Both the position numbers and the translations under genes were made by a program. A stretch of 7,744 bases of DNA from Halobacteriales archaeon SW_9_67_25 (GTDB taxonomy: Archaea; Halobacteriota; Halobacteria; Halobacteriales; Haloarculaceae): positions 1 through 7,744 of the forward strand of contig PXSU01000082.1 of NCBI GenBank assembly GCA_003022745.1, in the 5' to 3' direction. Of the stretch, positions 5,941 through 7,744 are shown in pieces. The notes under the pieces are model-generated. The model saw only the letters and a list, made by a program, of their open reading frames with translations. It was not told where the DNA came from and searched no databases. How positions within the stretch are numbered: position 1 is the first letter of the stretch; each line of letters opens with the position of its first letter.

Positions 5941-6702
5941 ATGGAGGAGTTCGACGTCCCCGAATCCCACCCCCGTTACCACTCGTTGCTGACGCGCTAC
6001 CGCGTCGAGAGGGGCCACGAGCGGGGCATCACGAGCACCCAGGGGCTCATCGCCCAGGGACGCGGGGAGTCAATCGACTACCTGCTCGGCGAGCGGACCC
6101 TCCCGAGTGCCGACGAGGCCGCCCGCGCCGCCGCGGCACACCTCCTGCTCGCCGACCGTCCCGTCCTCTCGGTCAACGGCAACGCCGCCGCGCTCGTCCC
6201 CGGGGAGACCGTCGACCTCGCCGCCGTCACGGGTGCCGACATCGAGGTGAACCTCTTTCACCGGACCGACGAGCGGGTCCGTGCCATCGCCGAGTACCTC
6301 CGGGAACACGGCGCAAAAGAGGTGAAGGGCCTTGCGGCAGACGCACGCATCCCGGGGCTGGAACACGAGCGCGCCAAGGTCGACGCCGACGGCATCTACG
6401 CGGCCGACGTAGTCGTCGTCCCGCTGGAAGACGGCGACCGCGCCGAGGCGCTGGGCGAGATGGGCAAAACCGAGATCGTCATCGACCTGAACCCCCTCTC
6501 GCGGTCGGCCCGGCTGGCGACGGTCCCGGTCGTCGACAACGTCATCCGCGCGGTACCGAACATCGCCGCCCACGCCCGGGAACTGCGGGAGGCCGACGCG
6601 GCGACGCTGCGGGGCGTCCTCGACGGATTCGACGCCCAGGCGGCGCTCGACGCCGCCGAGCGTGCCATCCGGACGGGCAACCTCGCCGGGGCCGGGGAGT
6701 GA
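5941..6702 (+). CDS. 4-phosphopantoate--beta-alanine ligase (archaeal phosphopantothenate synthetase)
   Basis: Joins 4-phosphopantoate and beta-alanine with ATP to give 4-phosphopantothenate, the step after pantoate kinase in archaeal CoA synthesis. The 253-residue protein matches the family in length and sequence. Visible blocks are VPESHPRYHSLLTRYRVERG at the N-terminus, GLIAQGRGESIDYLLGE (about residues 36-52), PVLSVNGNAAALVPGE, ADIEVNLFHRTDERVRAIAE, KGLAADARIPGLEHERA, VVVPLEDGDRAEALGEMGKT, EIVIDLNPLSRSARLATVP and VDNVIRAVPN. I chose the ATG at 5941 because MEEFDVPESHPRY is the usual family start and a TATA-like element precedes it. The frame also extends to a GTG at 5848 that overlaps the pantoate kinase stop (GTGA), but those 31 added residues are not family-like. 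The reading frame is intact. Confidence 0.94.
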   Translation: MEEFDVPESHPRYHSLLTRYRVERGHERGITSTQGLIAQGRGESIDYLLGERTLPSADEAARAAAAHLLLADRPVLSVNGNAAALVPGETVDLAAVTGADIEVNLFHRTDERVRAIAEYLREHGAKEVKGLAADARIPGLEHERAKVDADGIYAADVVVVPLEDGDRAEALGEMGKTEIVIDLNPLSRSARLATVPVVDNVIRAVPNIAAHARELREADAATLRGVLDGFDAQAALDAAERAIRTGNLAGAGE

Positions 6703-6917
6703 ACGCCGACACCGCTCTGGACGCGGGGAGTTAAGACCGACGCCGACCAGTACGGCGCGCCGGGGCACGACTCGCCGGGCCACGACTCGATGTGGGTCGG
6801 CGAGAGCGAGGGTGCCGTCGTCGAACACACCGGTCTCGCCCACGACGGCCTCGTCGGGCAAAAGAGTAGCCGCCACACATCATCAGCGCTATTTGCACAC
6901 CCCGCCTCCAGAAGAGC
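6703..6917 (+). other. Intergenic region with a 15-bp tandem repeat and a coding-like frame without a start
   Basis: This 215-bp gap holds a near-perfect tandem repeat of 15 bp (6760-6774 and 6775-6789, one mismatch, core cacgactcg). In frame 6733 onward it reads [20 protein letters not shown], followed by codon-biased acidic sequence to about 6870, but no start codon opens it. It may be a decayed gene fragment or chance coding-like GC-rich sequence. The last about 45 bp hold the promoter of the membrane protein gene. Confidence 0.3.
6889..6896 (+). promoter_or_regulatory. TATA-like box of the EamA-type gene
   Basis: The sequence ctatttgc lies 22-29 bp before the ATG at 6918, in a short AT-richer patch. 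It fits a leaderless transcript; no Shine-Dalgarno site precedes the ATG. Confidence 0.5.
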
Positions 6918-7334
6918 ATGCACTACATCCTCTGGGCAATCCTGGCGCTGGTCGCGTACTCGCTGGTGCCGCCGCTCTCGAAACTCGCGACCGAGGAGTT
7001 GCACATCATGGTCGTCGCGCTCGTCGCGAACGTCACAATCACGGCTGTGAACCTGGCCGTCGTCCTGTCTCTCGACGAGGGGACGCTGGGGTCGCTGTCC
7101 TCGACGCACGGCCTCTATGCCATCGCGGCCGGCGTGTTCCTCACCGTCGGCGTGCTCTCGTACTTCCACTCGCTGTCGATCGGTCCCGTCAGCGTCGTGA
7201 CGCCCATCTTCGGTCTCTTTCTGGTGGGCAGTTCCGTCGTCGGGATGGTCGCACTCGACGAACCCGCGACGGCGCGTAAACTCGCCGGGCTGGGGTGTGC
7301 CGCCCTCGCGGTCTATCTCACCTCGACTGCCTGA
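6918..7334 (+). CDS. Small EamA/DMT-superfamily membrane protein
   Basis: Protein of 138 residues, mostly hydrophobic, with about five predicted membrane segments: roughly residues 3-20, 30-50, 66-88 ([19 protein letters not shown]), 92-112 ([20 protein letters not shown]) and 118-136. The fourth-segment motif with [13 protein letters not shown], followed by [12 protein letters not shown], is typical of single-domain EamA-family (drug/metabolite transporter superfamily) proteins. Classical members have two such domains and about 300 residues, so this half-size form probably works as a dimer. The substrate cannot be predicted. The ATG at 6918 follows a TATA-like box at the right spacing, and the first residues, [19 protein letters not shown], are typical. 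It appears to be a stand-alone gene. Confidence 0.85.
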   Translation: MHYILWAILALVAYSLVPPLSKLATEELHIMVVALVANVTITAVNLAVVLSLDEGTLGSLSSTHGLYAIAAGVFLTVGVLSYFHSLSIGPVSVVTPIFGLFLVGSSVVGMVALDEPATARKLAGLGCAALAVYLTSTA

Positions 7335-7503
7335 TAGTGACTCGATGGGGACCGGCTCACGCTGGTCGTCTCGGAGGACCGCTCGGTCGTCTCGACCCGG
7401 CGGGAGTGACATTCTAACCTCATCTCCTATCGTTGTGCAAATATCGCGTTTCGCCAAAGATATTTCACTTCTTGTCCCGATGCGGTGGATAAACAGGTGT
7501 ACA
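7335..7503 (+). other. Intergenic region with a short C-terminus-like frame, then AT-rich promoter sequence
   Basis: Bases 7341-7409 form a short open frame with no start, reading DRLTLVVSEDRSVVSTRRE and ending in TGA. It resembles the C-terminal strands of a lost protein but is too short to assign. A direct repeat ggtcgtctcg occurs within it, at 7364-7373 and 7385-7394. From 7410 the sequence becomes AT-richer and holds the promoter of the next gene. Confidence 0.3.
7459..7465 (+). promoter_or_regulatory. TATA-like box of the right-edge HTH-type gene
   Basis: The sequence gatattt lies about 40 bp before the ATG at 7504, predicting a leader of around 15 nt. The leader contains aggtg at 7495-7499, a partial Shine-Dalgarno match 4 nt before the ATG. 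This gene may therefore use a leadered mRNA, unlike most genes in the window. Confidence 0.45.
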
Positions 7504-7744
7504 ATGTCCCAGAAGTTAGACGAAAGGGATGATACGGAGGCCGACACCGGAGGGCGCGAAGAGGGTCCACGCGTCGTCCTGTGGACCCGCCGGCCGGTCT
7601 GTGGCCCGCGTACCGAGATCATCGACCGCCTGAGTGCGCTCCGGTCGGCTGGCCAGATTGCCGACTTCGCGGTTGAAACCTGGCCCGACGAGATCGCCGT
7701 CTCCGAGCACACGCGCCACTCCCGGGTCGTCGAAACCTACGAGC
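7504..7744 (+). CDS. Small haloarchaeal HTH-type protein, C-terminus cut by window edge
   Basis: The ATG at 7504 opens a frame running off the right edge (80 codons visible). The first about 22 residues are a polar, acidic leader (MSQKLDERDDTEADTGGREE). Then come a strand VVLWTRRPVC and a helical segment TEIIDRLSALRSAGQIADF, followed by FAVETWPDEIAVSEHT. The pattern of a short beta strand, a helix with a spaced Leu-x-Leu-x-x-Gly turn, and a tryptophan-containing strand resembles small haloarchaeal proteins often labelled HTH domain-containing. I base this on recollection of the family, not on a specific motif. DNA binding is therefore only a suggestion. An AT-rich promoter and a partial Shine-Dalgarno site support the start. 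Confidence 0.6.
   Translation, partial: MSQKLDERDDTEADTGGREEGPRVVLWTRRPVCGPRTEIIDRLSALRSAGQIADFAVETWPDEIAVSEHTRHSRVVETYE

Noticed and set aside
6396..7712. 438-codon minus-strand open frame across the ligase, EamA and HTH-type genes
   Set aside because: It crosses three plus-strand genes and their promoters, shows no family motifs, and is explained by scarcity of stop codons in GC-rich antisense frames.
1..7744. CRISPR array, insertion sequence, integrase, toxin-antitoxin or defence module
   Set aside because: No regularly spaced repeats, transposase or integrase motifs, terminal inverted repeats or defence-family motifs were recognised on either strand.

Overview
The window is from a haloarchaeon (Halobacteria). 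It is GC-rich with strongly acidic proteins and compact, mostly leaderless promoters (TATA-like boxes about 22-40 bp before start codons). It carries archaeal markers: a group II chaperonin (thermosome), an archaeal Dim2/Pno1-type KH protein, and the archaeal-specific CoA pair pantoate kinase plus phosphopantothenate synthetase. The genus cannot be fixed from what is visible. No tRNA, rRNA, CRISPR array, insertion sequence or prophage gene was seen.

Layout. 1-980 (minus): N-terminal 326 codons of a thermosome subunit, running off the left edge. 981-1188: its promoter region. 1189-1737 (minus): intact KH-domain ribosome-biogenesis protein. 1863-2274 (plus): HEAT-repeat protein broken by a frame change and probably a missing centre. 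2294-2809 (minus): RecA/KaiC-like haloarchaeal protein without a visible P-loop. 2829-4965 (minus): phosphoenolpyruvate synthase, split over three frames by two internal losses. 5065-5851 (plus): pantoate kinase, split over two frames by one internal loss. 5941-6702 (plus): intact 4-phosphopantoate--beta-alanine ligase. 6918-7334 (plus): small EamA/DMT-type membrane protein. 7504 to the right edge (plus): N-terminal part of a small haloarchaeal HTH-type protein.

Functional links. Pantoate kinase and the ligase are consecutive steps of archaeal CoA synthesis (pantoate to 4-phosphopantoate to 4-phosphopantothenate). PEP synthase is the entry step of gluconeogenesis from pyruvate. The rest is housekeeping: protein folding, 16S rRNA maturation, and small haloarchaeal families.

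The most notable feature is not a new system but a pattern of damage. Between about 2160 and 5215, three unrelated genes (HEAT, ppsA, pok) show four junctions. At each one, a conserved family sequence stops at one point and resumes further along in another frame. In ppsA and pok about 20-27 residues are missing each time, with no other decay. Two of these genes are normally indispensable, so lost sequence in the assembly is the leading explanation. True short deletions with intact copies elsewhere are the alternative. I found no convincing undescribed system.
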